The notes: a model not told the origin generated them from the letters alone. A DNA stretch of 64,000 nt from Apostichopus japonicus (GCF_037975245.1 NC_092570.1:17585918-17649917), one strand, 5' to 3'. Shown: positions 7,996 to 16,501, numbered from the stretch's first letter. A program made the numbers and translations.

Positions 7996-8841
7996 ATGTC
8001 TGTACTCTCTCACAACAAAGTGTCTGAAGAGATGATATTCAACGTCTTGGAGGCATCGTTCTTACACTGTTTGGAGGATGCGATCACTGCTTATCCTTAC
8101 AGGATCTGCTACGGTTGTGACATTAATCACCCCAGTCAAACGCATCACCCGTGTGTCATGGATGACATCCTTTATGATCACTCTATGTGGCAATCTATCG
8201 TAGACTGTATTGACCGTGACGTCGTCCACAGAATTTTTGACCGTATTTTAGCCATCCTTAAAGTGAAGGAAACTGCAGAATTTGAGTTTGGCAGGATGTA
8301 CCCGTTTGTCCTGGGATTATGGAAAGGCGAAAAAGGAGGTATCTCACACGTGAAAGAAAACGCTTTATTACCGAATACCATTTTCACACTGGAGACGCGT
8401 CAAGAACTCATCAGAGAGGCTCGCACAAAGTATGGGTCGGATATCGTGAGGGAAGCCGTACGGAGTCATGCGATCGAAAAGAAAAACAATGCCTTTCGAT
8501 ACCGATTGCGTTTGATCGTTCTGAAGGCCCTGGTGGGAGCATGGCATGGTATCAGTTACGAGGAAGCAAAGCTTACCCTCAACGAACTTCAAATACTACA
8601 ACGGTTCAAAGCTGAACTGAGCGAAGAAGACAAACCTTTCTTTGGTTATTTCAGGGACCATCTCGAATTTTCTGAAATCTTTGAGGATTTACCTACAAAT
8701 GGAGCTTCGAGGGATCATCTAAACAATCTTGTCCTCAGGGATGATCGCATATCGTTTTTACTGAGAAAAGCTGAAATGGATATGAATGTAAAACTGCCAC
8801 TGACCATCGAAGCGTATGGTGCATCTCTGATTTGGCTATAA
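7996..8841 (+). CDS. Polinton protein with C-x2-C...HPSQ-x2-H-x-C motif (281 aa)
   Basis: A 281-residue protein. The N-terminal third has Cys38, Cys41, His45, His51 and Cys53 in the arrangement CYGCDINHPSQ...HHPC, a probable zinc site. The rest is rich in charged and predicted helical segments (EKKNNAFRYRLRLIVLKAL). From memory, similar HPSQ-H-C motifs occur in uncharacterised proteins of animal Polintons and adintoviruses, but I cannot verify that here. It has its own TATA box, and its stop codon overlaps the TATA box of the next gene. A role in early replication or regulation is inferred only from its left-arm position. Confidence 0.7.
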   Translation: MSVLSHNKVSEEMIFNVLEASFLHCLEDAITAYPYRICYGCDINHPSQTHHPCVMDDILYDHSMWQSIVDCIDRDVVHRIFDRILAILKVKETAEFEFGRMYPFVLGLWKGEKGGISHVKENALLPNTIFTLETRQELIREARTKYGSDIVREAVRSHAIEKKNNAFRYRLRLIVLKALVGAWHGISYEEAKLTLNELQILQRFKAELSEEDKPFFGYFRDHLEFSEIFEDLPTNGASRDHLNNLVLRDDRISFLLRKAEMDMNVKLPLTIEAYGASLIWL

Positions 8842-8847
8842 AAGGGG
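8837..8847 (+). promoter_or_regulatory. TATA box overlapping the preceding stop codon
   Basis: TATAAAAGGGG. The TAA stop of the 281-residue ORF (8839-8841) lies inside the box. Transcription would start near 8865-8875, leaving a leader of about 100 bases before the ATG at 8976. Confidence 0.7.
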
Positions 8848-8975
8848 CGTTTGCCTACCAGTGAGTTCATTCCTTGAATTGGACTCGACAAACTCACAAC
8901 TACCAACCATCAGTTCGTACTTCGCTTCTGACGCTAAGGTGTTATCGCTTCGTCATCGTATCCTCGAAAGGTATC

Positions 8976-9518
8976 ATGGACTCTGCATGGACATCATTGA
9001 AAGATACTGAGGGGAAGACCGTGTACTTTAACTCGGAGACAAGTGAAGCCACCTACGATCAGCCACTCCCTTCGAAACCAGTCCAGACCGTGATCAAACC
9101 TCATTTCAACCAGTCCATATCACCAAAACCTCTGAATATCAAAGGACATACTCAAAGGAAACGGCACGTTTCAAACGATACTGACATAAGGATCCCCATC
9201 GGAGATGACCGCTTTGTGACTGTCAACGTCTTTAATGGAAAACTGTACATTCATGTTAGAGAATTTTTCTACAACCAAGCAGGAAGAATGTTACCGACGT
9301 CAAGAGGCATTGCTCTCACACCCCCGCAATGGTCAACCTTAATTGAAAAGCTGCCTCTCATCGAAGATGCCTTGCACCGCAAAGAGGAAGCACAAGCTGA
9401 GGCGTCTCATGGATTACCCAAAAGACGAGGCGTCACCCATTTGAAACTGAAGCTGTCAGATAGCGTTGATTCAACAGGGTACGACACTGCCGGTTCGACC
9501 AACTCAGTTATCGAATAA
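8976..9518 (+). CDS. WW-like plus PC4 (SUB1)-like single-stranded DNA-binding protein
   Basis: A 180-residue protein. Residues 5-30 (W5, G13, YFN at 17-19, Y27, P30) match a WW domain whose second aromatic is Tyr. Residues about 71-134 match the PC4/SUB1 fold: IPIGDDRFVTVNVFNGKLYI, then REFF, then RGIALTPPQW, then a C-terminal helix. PC4 proteins bind single-stranded or melted DNA and act in transcription and replication. The tail is basic (KRRGVTHLKLKLS). The ATG at 8976 fits the TATA box at 8837; an upstream in-frame reading from 8874 would start at or before the transcription start. Together with the WW module on the polymerase, this suggests a replication or transcription partner. Confidence 0.8.
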   Translation: MDSAWTSLKDTEGKTVYFNSETSEATYDQPLPSKPVQTVIKPHFNQSISPKPLNIKGHTQRKRHVSNDTDIRIPIGDDRFVTVNVFNGKLYIHVREFFYNQAGRMLPTSRGIALTPPQWSTLIEKLPLIEDALHRKEEAQAEASHGLPKRRGVTHLKLKLSDSVDSTGYDTAGSTNSVIE

Positions 9519-9883
9519 TGGATTGTTACATGGATGTGACGAACACATCAACGTAATTGAAGCATAATAAGTGAAGTTTAATGTGTAAAACAAAACGTTG
9601 ACACTTGACATTTTTTCCTATACGTAACAGTTAAATTTACTATTTTGGTGTGACGTTATTTAGTTGTTTAATGAACCTACATCATCTTTGTTTGAGGTGT
9701 GAGTGTCTGGTGTTGACATTTTACTGTAAATACCATTAACTTGAGATTAACGTATCATGTTCTGCTATGAATGAAAAACGATCATTTTACATTTGCACGT
9801 GAGTGAATAAACACCGTGAAGATATGCCATACAACGTTTTTGTTTCATTTATATGACGTCTCTATCACAAACAGCACATCAGT
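9519..9883. other. Intergenic spacer between the two PC4-like genes
   Basis: AT-rich, no ORF. It includes an AATAAA (9806-9811) that could end the upstream transcript, and a weak TATA-like ATTTATATGAC near 9847-9857 ahead of the next gene. Confidence 0.5.
9806..9811 (+). terminator. Candidate poly(A) signal
   Basis: AATAAA in the spacer about 290 bases after the WW/PC4 gene. Plausible but unproven. Confidence 0.3.
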
Positions 9884-10147
9884 ATGCATTCTACACCCTT
9901 TGTACTTGGTGGTCTGCGCAGGGTTAAGGTGAAAATGATTGGATCGCAAGCGTATGTGACCATTCGAGAATGCCATCCACACCCGAAAAACAGCAAACGG
10001 TTTTTATCTGGGAAGAAGGGTATTAATCTAACCGTCGAAGAGTGGTTCTCATTGATGGAACAGAGCACTATGATTTCAAAAGAAGTCAAAAGGATGTTAA
10101 CCGAAGCTTTGCAACAACGTTGTGCAAAGCTTGATCGTCTCAGATAA
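9884..10147 (+). CDS. Short PC4 (SUB1)-like protein
   Basis: An 87-residue protein that is essentially one PC4-like domain at residues 11-68: RRVKVKMIGSQAYVTIRE, then GKKGINLTVEEW, then a charged helix. The GKKGINLTVEEW stretch aligns with SRGIALTPPQW of the preceding gene, so the two are paralogous modules. It lacks the WW-like segment. Small single-stranded DNA-binding proteins are expected partners of a protein-primed polymerase, which displaces a strand. The gene lies 101 bases before the PolB ATG. Function in replication or transcription is inferred from the fold and position. Confidence 0.7.
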   Translation: MHSTPFVLGGLRRVKVKMIGSQAYVTIRECHPHPKNSKRFLSGKKGINLTVEEWFSLMEQSTMISKEVKRMLTEALQQRCAKLDRLR

Positions 10148-10192
10148 GCAGAAAGGGAAAAGGGAGAGAGGATCTGATCGTGATATCCCAGG

Positions 10193-10230
10193 CTTTAATA
10201 AGTCGCCAGGATACTGCTAAGTATCAGTTC
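10193..10230 (+). promoter_or_regulatory. Candidate promoter of the polymerase gene
   Basis: TTTAATAAG near 10194 and a TATCAGTTC initiator-like site near 10221-10229 precede the ATG at 10249. It is weaker than the other TATA boxes of the element. Confidence 0.4.
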
Positions 10231-10248
10231 GTTTCGAGACACTGAAGC

Positions 10249-13200
10249 ATGAACAACTCCGAGGCATCGAAACATTGGCAAGTGTACAGGAGTCGTTCAT
10301 GGGGAAGACCTTACTTGTTCAACCGGTTCACTGGTGAATCGCGATGGATCGAGGATATGACTACTCACCCCTTGACAGAAGAAAACACAACGGTGTCGCA
10401 TAATCATGAGGAGACCGAGCAGCCAGTCAATCAAATTCAGCAGAGTGGCTCGTCCACGGAAGATATGGTCATGATTGGTGGTGCTTCAGCACAGGCACAA
10501 ATAGTGGAGGCTGCTGACACACACAACAGTGAAGCAGAAACAGTGAATGCCGAGGATTGCTGGTTCATTCAAAGCAGGAATATCAGGCGCATCCGTCGCT
10601 TCAATGCAGAGGCAAGTGAATTTGTCGTGATCTTCAAGAAAAAAGCGGTCGAAACGTTTGTTCAACAACAGAGTACTATTTTAACGGCCTTTTACGACAT
10701 CATCGATAGCTTGATCCGTAACATCATGGACACCTTTCAAACTGGTGATCTCGTCGGGATGGAATTCGATCACGTTAATTTACACAAGACTATCTTTGTA
10801 CCGCTCATGCGCAGAGACCAGATTGATGCTGATCGTATCCTGAGTATTTTGGAACGCATTCTACAATCAAACGATGCCTTCACACTAGATGATACACTAC
10901 GTGTTAAACTAATTCGTGTGAAAGAAACCAAAGGTGGACAACCCTCCCCGCTTACACTTTCAGAATGGCGACGAAAAAAGCAGAGTATCGTTAGGATTCG
11001 CAATGACGACGACATGTGTCTCGCGCGGGCAATCGTTACAGCTATGTCTCACAGTACCAAACAACAAGGAAAGAAAACTGATTGGTCAAATATTAGGAAG
11101 GGTCGATCTAAGCAAACCAAGTTAGCCGAGCAATTGCATCTGCGAGCTGGGATTCCTTTCGGGTCTTGCGGTTTAGACGCGATACCACAGTTTGAAACCG
11201 TTTATTCCGACTACCGTATCATTGTCCTCACGACCGGACAAAAGAATCCCATTTTGTACGCTGGTCAAAACGTTCAAGGTAAACCGCTTTTCCTGTATTA
11301 TCATCACCAACATTTTGATACGATCGTCAGCGTAGCAGGGTTCCTGAATAGCAAATTCTTTTGCATCAAGTGTTTGAAAACCTATACGCATCGTAACAAA
11401 CATGCATGTACCAAACGTTGTTTAGCATGCAAAACAGAGGGTGCCGATTGTCAAACAGATGGTCAAAGATGGTATTGTGAGTCGTGTCACCATACCTTCA
11501 AAAATCAAACATGCTTGAGTAATCATCTCATTTGTCCAATCGGAAAGCGTGGTCGTCCGGAGAACAGTACCTGCATGTCGTACAAACGTTGCGGAACGTG
11601 TTTCCGTAGCTACAATCCTCGTGAAACGCACGAATGTGGCATCGAGTATTGTTCAAAGTGTCAAAAGAGGCAACCGTGTGATCACCTTTGTTACATGCAA
11701 CCTTTGTCAAACGATGACGTGGATGGCACCAAAGAGGACGACGACCAGCAGAAGAATCTAAAAAGGATGATCTTTTTTGATTTTGAGTCACGCATCGAAG
11801 CCGATGGACAACACGTGCCAAATTTGTGTGTGGCGCAAGTCGTGTGCGACCAATGCTTGACAGAGGAGGATATTAACATCCCATGTGAAGAATGTGGTCT
11901 CAAGCGACAGTGGACATTCCATAGTGTAGAGACATTTTGTCAGTGGGCATGTCAGCAACCCTATGCGCTCTTTATTGCCCACAACCTGAAAGGTTACGAT
12001 GGGCAATTCATTCTTGATCACATGAGTAAGAGTGGTATGCCACCTTCTCAACTCGTAACCATGGGTACAAAAATTGCCTATATGGAATTCGAATTGCTCA
12101 GAACGTCACACAACACGAGGAAACAGACCATCAAATTTAAAGATTCTTATAACTTTATACCCATGGCTTTAAGTCGTTTCTCTAAAACATTCGGCTTGGA
12201 GGAAACAAAAGGATACTTCCCCTATCTCTTCAACACGAGTGTTCACGAAACGTACGAGGGACCTTGGCCAGCAGCTCACTACTATCACCCAGAGGTCATG
12301 TCAGCGGAAAAACAGAAATCGTTCTACGTTTGGTATGAGACACAAAAGCACAGCACCTTCAACATGGCGGAAGAGATGGAGAAATATTGTATCGATGACG
12401 TCAATCTACTGCGAAAGGGTTGTCTCAGGTTTCGTCGTGATTTCCTGGCCATGAACCAAATGGATCCCTTTGTCAATGCCATGACAATAGCGCAAGCCTG
12501 TCAACAAGTGTTCCGACGTAAATTTTTACAGGAGGACACCATCGCGCTCGTGCCGTCCCTTGGTTACCGTCGTATGGACACACATTCCAAGAAAGCCACG
12601 CAATGGTTGGCCTGGCAAGGACATGTGACAGGTGTACGCATTCAACACGCACGTAACGGTGGGGAAACCACTGTTAAATGCTGGCAAAACAACGGTACGG
12701 TGTTGGCAGAGTATAAAGTCGACGGGTTCCAGAACGATACGGTCTATGAATTTCACGGCTGTGTGTGGCACGGATGCCCTCGATGTTATACGGACAGAAC
12801 AAAGCAAGTGCCGGGATCATCATTTACGATGGCGGATGCCTTCATCAAGACACAGACCAAGATGAATCATTTGCGCAAACAGGTCAAGAATGTCGTCAAA
12901 ATGTGGGAATGTGACTTTGACCAGCTTTTGAAAACCGATACCACCATGAAAGCATTCGTCAACACCCTGACTTTTCGAGAACCACTTCATCCTCGACGGG
13001 CATTTTTCGGTGGTAGAACTAATGCGACAGTGTTACGTTACGATGCCAAGGAAGGGGAAAAGATCAAATATATCGACGTGTGTTCGCTCTATCCGTTCGT
13101 CAATAAGTTTGGCATATTTCCCATCGGTCATCCAACGATCGTGACGGAAAATTTTGACGGCTGGGAGACCTATCACGGTTTGATGTACTGCAGAGTGGTA

Positions 13201-14370
13201 CCTCCCAGAAGACTATACCACCCAGTGCTTCCTTATCGAACCGGAAATAAGCTACTCTTTCCCCTTTGTCGAAAGTGTGCCGATGAAAAACAACAAACAG
13301 TGTGTCATCATGACGACAATGACAGAGCTTTGGAAGGGACATGGGTGACACTGGAATTGGAAAAAGCGGTGGAGAAGGACTACCGTATTGTAGAGATATT
13401 TGAGGTATGGCACTTTGATGAGTTTGCGCAATATGATACCGAAAAGAAAGAAGGTGGCCTATTTGCAGATTACATCAATACCTTCCTGAAGATGAAACAA
13501 GAAGCCGATGGTTGGCCAACCTCCTGTGACACAGAAGATAAACGGAAAGAGTATGTCGAGGCTTACGCTGCGAGAGAAGGCGTTCGACTGGAACATGTCG
13601 AGAAGAACGAAGGACGTCGGTGTCTGGCAAAGCTGATGCTCAATTCGTTTTGGGGAAAGTTCGGCCAACGTGATAATTTACCACGGAAAGAAATTTGCAA
13701 CGATATTTCCCTTCTGATGAAACTCGTTGGAGATACCTCTAAAGAGGTGACCATCAATAGGATCACAGAAGAAATCATCGAATTGACGTGGACGGATAAA
13801 GAAACTTTCGTCGAGACGGGTAGCAATAAAAATATTTTTATTGCTGCTTATACTACTGCCCAAGCACGCTTGAAGTTATACCATTATCTGGAACGCCTGG
13901 ACGAAAGAGTACTTTATTTTGACACCGATTCTATCATCTATGTGTCTCGCGAAGGGCTCTACGATCCACCGATCGGATCATTTCTTGGCGATATGACGGA
14001 CGAGTTGGCAAAACCATTTGGAGAAGGGAGTTACATTACCCGATTTGTGTCTGGCGGTCCAAAGAACTATGCTTACGAAGTGTATAGCACAAAAACGAAA
14101 CAAAAAACAACCCATTGCAAAGTGAGGGGTATTACTTTAACACCGGATGCGGCCAGAAAGGTTAACTTTGATACCATGTCTAAACTCTTGGATCATATCA
14201 CCAACGGTACGTCGAAGGAAGAGGAAAAAATTACCATCATTAAAGAGCATAACATTGTCAGGAAGGGCATCGGTAAAGTCTACACCGCCGCCACGAAGAA
14301 AACATATCGTATCGTTTACGATAAAAGAGTGATTCAACCCGACTTTAACACCGTACCATACGGATATTGA
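10249..14370 (+). CDS. polB: Protein-primed family B DNA polymerase with N-terminal WW-like module
   Basis: A 1373-residue protein, full length for Polinton PolB. A WW-like segment lies at residues 10-33 (W10, YLFN 22-25, W33). Next is a segment with DDDMCLARAI, then a cysteine/histidine-rich region (about 365-490). The 3'-5' exonuclease motifs are intact: Exo I D511/E513 in FDFES, Exo II N579...Y583-D584, Exo III Y713-x3-D717. A Vsr-like YEFHGCVWHGCP motif lies at 833-844. Polymerase motifs are intact: A D943 with SLYP, B K1128-x3-N1132-S1133, C D1225-T-D1227-S. Catalysis would therefore be replication of the linear element from its ends using a protein primer. No frameshift or stop is seen. 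Unusual: WW module fused to the polymerase. Confidence 0.97.
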   Translation: MNNSEASKHWQVYRSRSWGRPYLFNRFTGESRWIEDMTTHPLTEENTTVSHNHEETEQPVNQIQQSGSSTEDMVMIGGASAQAQIVEAADTHNSEAETVNAEDCWFIQSRNIRRIRRFNAEASEFVVIFKKKAVETFVQQQSTILTAFYDIIDSLIRNIMDTFQTGDLVGMEFDHVNLHKTIFVPLMRRDQIDADRILSILERILQSNDAFTLDDTLRVKLIRVKETKGGQPSPLTLSEWRRKKQSIVRIRNDDDMCLARAIVTAMSHSTKQQGKKTDWSNIRKGRSKQTKLAEQLHLRAGIPFGSCGLDAIPQFETVYSDYRIIVLTTGQKNPILYAGQNVQGKPLFLYYHHQHFDTIVSVAGFLNSKFFCIKCLKTYTHRNKHACTKRCLACKTEGADCQTDGQRWYCESCHHTFKNQTCLSNHLICPIGKRGRPENSTCMSYKRCGTCFRSYNPRETHECGIEYCSKCQKRQPCDHLCYMQPLSNDDVDGTKEDDDQQKNLKRMIFFDFESRIEADGQHVPNLCVAQVVCDQCLTEEDINIPCEECGLKRQWTFHSVETFCQWACQQPYALFIAHNLKGYDGQFILDHMSKSGMPPSQLVTMGTKIAYMEFELLRTSHNTRKQTIKFKDSYNFIPMALSRFSKTFGLEETKGYFPYLFNTSVHETYEGPWPAAHYYHPEVMSAEKQKSFYVWYETQKHSTFNMAEEMEKYCIDDVNLLRKGCLRFRRDFLAMNQMDPFVNAMTIAQACQQVFRRKFLQEDTIALVPSLGYRRMDTHSKKATQWLAWQGHVTGVRIQHARNGGETTVKCWQNNGTVLAEYKVDGFQNDTVYEFHGCVWHGCPRCYTDRTKQVPGSSFTMADAFIKTQTKMNHLRKQVKNVVKMWECDFDQLLKTDTTMKAFVNTLTFREPLHPRRAFFGGRTNATVLRYDAKEGEKIKYIDVCSLYPFVNKFGIFPIGHPTIVTENFDGWETYHGLMYCRVVPPRRLYHPVLPYRTGNKLLFPLCRKCADEKQQTVCHHDDNDRALEGTWVTLELEKAVEKDYRIVEIFEVWHFDEFAQYDTEKKEGGLFADYINTFLKMKQEADGWPTSCDTEDKRKEYVEAYAAREGVRLEHVEKNEGRRCLAKLMLNSFWGKFGQRDNLPRKEICNDISLLMKLVGDTSKEVTINRITEEIIELTWTDKETFVETGSNKNIFIAAYTTAQARLKLYHYLERLDERVLYFDTDSIIYVSREGLYDPPIGSFLGDMTDELAKPFGEGSYITRFVSGGPKNYAYEVYSTKTKQKTTHCKVRGITLTPDAARKVNFDTMSKLLDHITNGTSKEEEKITIIKEHNIVRKGIGKVYTAATKKTYRIVYDKRVIQPDFNTVPYGY

Positions 14371-14428
14371 AGTCTGAAACATTACAAATAAGACGGGGTG
14401 TCCAGATCTTGACACAATTACCAACGAG

Positions 14429-15106
14429 ATGTCGAAGGAAACACTCGATGTCCGATTCAAGCATCCATTTACATGTCTCGTCGCAGGACCAACAGGTAGT
14501 GGTAAAACCGTTTGGTTATCCAGACTGCTGAAACATCGACACACGTTGATTGATCCACCGCCAGAGAACATTGTATGGTTTTACGGTGAATACCAGAAAG
14601 TGTACGACGAGATTCTCAAAGATTGTCCGAGCGTCAGATTTGTTGAAGATTTACCGGATCGATTTGATGACTATATCGATCGAAGCAAACCAAATTTATT
14701 GATCATCGACGATCTCATGCACGAGACGGACGAGCGAATCGCACAATTGTTTACCAAAGGCAGTCACCATAAAAATTTATCCATCATTCTCGTCCTTCAG
14801 AATTTGTTTCATCAAGGCAAACATTCCAGAACGATCAGTCTCAACAGTCACTACGTCGTGCTCTTCAAGAATCCTAGAGATGCTTCTGTGGTGCATCACT
14901 TTGCTAGACAACTTTTACCGGGCAGTACCAGATTCTTACATGAGGTTTACGAAGAGGCTACATCACGTCCCTATGGTTACCTGGTGTTTGACTTTAAGCC
15001 AAATAGCGATGAACGCACTCGCTTCAGGACCAACGTTATGCCTGAAGAAGATGGAGATCGCATTACGGTGTATCTCCTCAAGCGCAAAAACCATCGACCT
15101 CGATGA
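14429..15106 (+). CDS. A32/FtsK-type genome-packaging ATPase
   Basis: A 225-residue P-loop ATPase. Walker A GPTGSGKT occupies residues 20-27. Walker B LLIIDD ends at D94-D95. A sensor-like strand LVLQN lies at 121-125. Length and motif order match the compact packaging ATPases of Polintons, virophages and other double jelly-roll viruses, which translocate DNA into capsids. The gene follows PolB by 58 bases, and its 3' end overlaps the next ORF by 56 bases in another frame. Intact. Confidence 0.93.
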   Translation: MSKETLDVRFKHPFTCLVAGPTGSGKTVWLSRLLKHRHTLIDPPPENIVWFYGEYQKVYDEILKDCPSVRFVEDLPDRFDDYIDRSKPNLLIIDDLMHETDERIAQLFTKGSHHKNLSIILVLQNLFHQGKHSRTISLNSHYVVLFKNPRDASVVHHFARQLLPGSTRFLHEVYEEATSRPYGYLVFDFKPNSDERTRFRTNVMPEEDGDRITVYLLKRKNHRPR

Positions 15107-15464
15107 TCGGGTCTTGCGTGTACTTTACGATACGATCGTTCGTCGGCGATTACGGTTGATACCTGATATCGCACAGGATGGACTCACAGATCGCATTTGT
15201 CTCATTGCCGAGTTTGTGGATCATCAAGACGATTATCGGAAACTCCTGAAGGAAGTCGTCATGATTGATTTTCAACATTTGGAAGCGGCGTTCTCTCTCG
15301 ACGAAAACGTGACCTTCACACACGTCGCCGTGTTCATCATGTATATGGTGGATATGCTCATTCTCAACGGTGTGATCGGACCGACCAATTACCAAAAGTG
15401 GTTTCGTGTAGATAGACCCATGATTAGACGGTTCCGTGGACGCCTCGTACCTTTCAGTTCATAA
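15051..15464 (+). CDS. Small helical protein overlapping the ATPase gene; faint Bcl-2-like pattern
   Basis: A 137-residue ORF whose only ATG before the unique region (15051) lies inside the ATPase frame, a 56-base overlap. The protein looks all-helical. The segment AFSLDENVTFTHVAVFIMYM resembles in spacing the BH1 region of Bcl-2 proteins (acidic residue, aromatic, basic residue, then alternating hydrophobics). The nearly invariant Gly of NWGR is Thr here, however, and no BH3 motif is convincing. Bcl-2-like accessory proteins are, as I recall, reported in adintoviruses, and adenovirus E1B-19K is one, so the idea is worth testing. As an expressed gene I am fairly sure; as a Bcl-2 homologue I am not. 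Confidence 0.6.
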   Translation: MEIALRCISSSAKTIDLDDRVLRVLYDTIVRRRLRLIPDIAQDGLTDRICLIAEFVDHQDDYRKLLKEVVMIDFQHLEAAFSLDENVTFTHVAVFIMYMVDMLILNGVIGPTNYQKWFRVDRPMIRRFRGRLVPFSS

Positions 15465-15504
15465 AACAACATGTCAAACACGCTACGTGTCACTTGATCG
15501 TAGG

Positions 15505-15816
15505 ATGGAGAGGATTCGGGATCAATTCCCCCTTTTAGAACGCTTAGCCCACTGTTCACCAGCAAAACGTTCAACTGTCTTGAAGAACATTGATCCAAAA
15601 CTGTTGCTTACCCTCTGTGAATGTGCGTTGAACATCTTACATGGAAACGTGCCTTTGAATAACCAACAAGTAAAACGACTCAAGCGGCACAAGCATTGTC
15701 TACGTCTACTTGCTGATCGCCAGGTGTCGAGAGGCAAAAAGAAGAAAGCGCTTCACCAACGAGGAAGTGGGGCATTTCTCCAGTCGATGTTAGAGGCCGT
15801 GCTACGTTTGCTATAA
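15505..15816 (+). CDS. Conserved small basic Polinton protein (CEC-ALN-LxGNVPL family)
   Basis: A 103-residue basic protein. The core LCECALNILHGNVPL (about residues 37-51) is followed by KRLKRHKHCLRLLADRQVS, a KKKK cluster and a glycine-containing tail with a hydrophobic helix (FLQSMLEAVLRLL). I recognise this pattern from small ORFs next to integrase and capsid genes in many animal Polintons; the function is not established. Its lysine/arginine content would suit a DNA-condensing or virion protein. ATG 15505 is chosen because earlier in-frame codons are not ATG. The stop TAA is followed after one base by the next ATG. Confidence 0.7.
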   Translation: MERIRDQFPLLERLAHCSPAKRSTVLKNIDPKLLLTLCECALNILHGNVPLNNQQVKRLKRHKHCLRLLADRQVSRGKKKKALHQRGSGAFLQSMLEAVLRLL

Positions 15817-15817
15817 G

Positions 15818-16501
15818 ATGGACTATGGAAAGAAAATGATTCTTGTGCCACAGGGAAGTACTGTCGGTAAATCCGATGAGACGGTGGAGACGTTGAAACA
15901 CATTCAGCAGCTATTGGAAGAAAAAGCATCACCGAACACTCAACAATCTAGACGTCTCGATGATGTCATTAAAGCTATTTTATCACAGACGGATTTGACG
16001 GAAGAAGAGAAAGCCAAACACTATGCGCAAGCCATACAGAGACAGCGCCTGTTTCAGAGACAAGGCAGAGAAGATGAACCATCACGTGATGTACAGACCG
16101 TTGCAAACATACCACTCTTCGAGACGATTATAGGAAGTGTCCCAAAAACATTTCAGGCAAAAGCAGAAAAGCTGGTTCGCTTCCTCACAGATCACCATAT
16201 CAAGTGGTTACCCACCGGAGAATTAATTGGGGCGGACAGTCACAGCATACCGAGTACTCATATCGTAGACTTGGTCAACGATCTCGTGCGACACAGAAAA
16301 ACCGTGAAGCCAAACGGGCGGGAAGCATTAGCACGACAGCTGAGTGATACCAATATCCCTCGTGAACTCGTCGGTAATGAAGAGCGATGGCGTACCATCA
16401 CCAACATCTCTGTGAACCCACCGTCATCCAAAGGACGTCAACGTCGAAAGAGTAGTGATGCTACACATCTGTATGGTGTACGGCAATGGCAGAAATATTA
16501 A
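15818..16501 (+). CDS. Conserved Polinton protein of unknown function (227 aa)
   Basis: A 227-residue protein that starts one base after the preceding stop. The N-terminal half is charged and probably coiled (LKHIQQLLEEKASPN, DLTEEEKAKHYAQAIQRQR). The central part reads IPLFETIIGSVPKTFQAKAEKL, followed by IKWLPTGELIG, then VDLVNDLVRHRK, NIPRELVGNEERW and a basic C-terminus. The 'KA..L...W...GE...DLVND...P..LVGN' pattern is one I know from uncharacterised ORFs of animal Polintons next to the integrase and capsid genes. A structural or packaging role is inferred only from the neighbourhood. Confidence 0.75.
   Translation: MDYGKKMILVPQGSTVGKSDETVETLKHIQQLLEEKASPNTQQSRRLDDVIKAILSQTDLTEEEKAKHYAQAIQRQRLFQRQGREDEPSRDVQTVANIPLFETIIGSVPKTFQAKAEKLVRFLTDHHIKWLPTGELIGADSHSIPSTHIVDLVNDLVRHRKTVKPNGREALARQLSDTNIPRELVGNEERWRTITNISVNPPSSKGRQRRKSSDATHLYGVRQWQKY

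Noticed and set aside
8874-8975. Longer N-terminus for the WW/PC4 protein
   Set aside because: The TATA box at 8837 puts the transcription start at about this position. The extra 34 residues show no domain, while the ATG at 8976 opens directly into the WW-like module.
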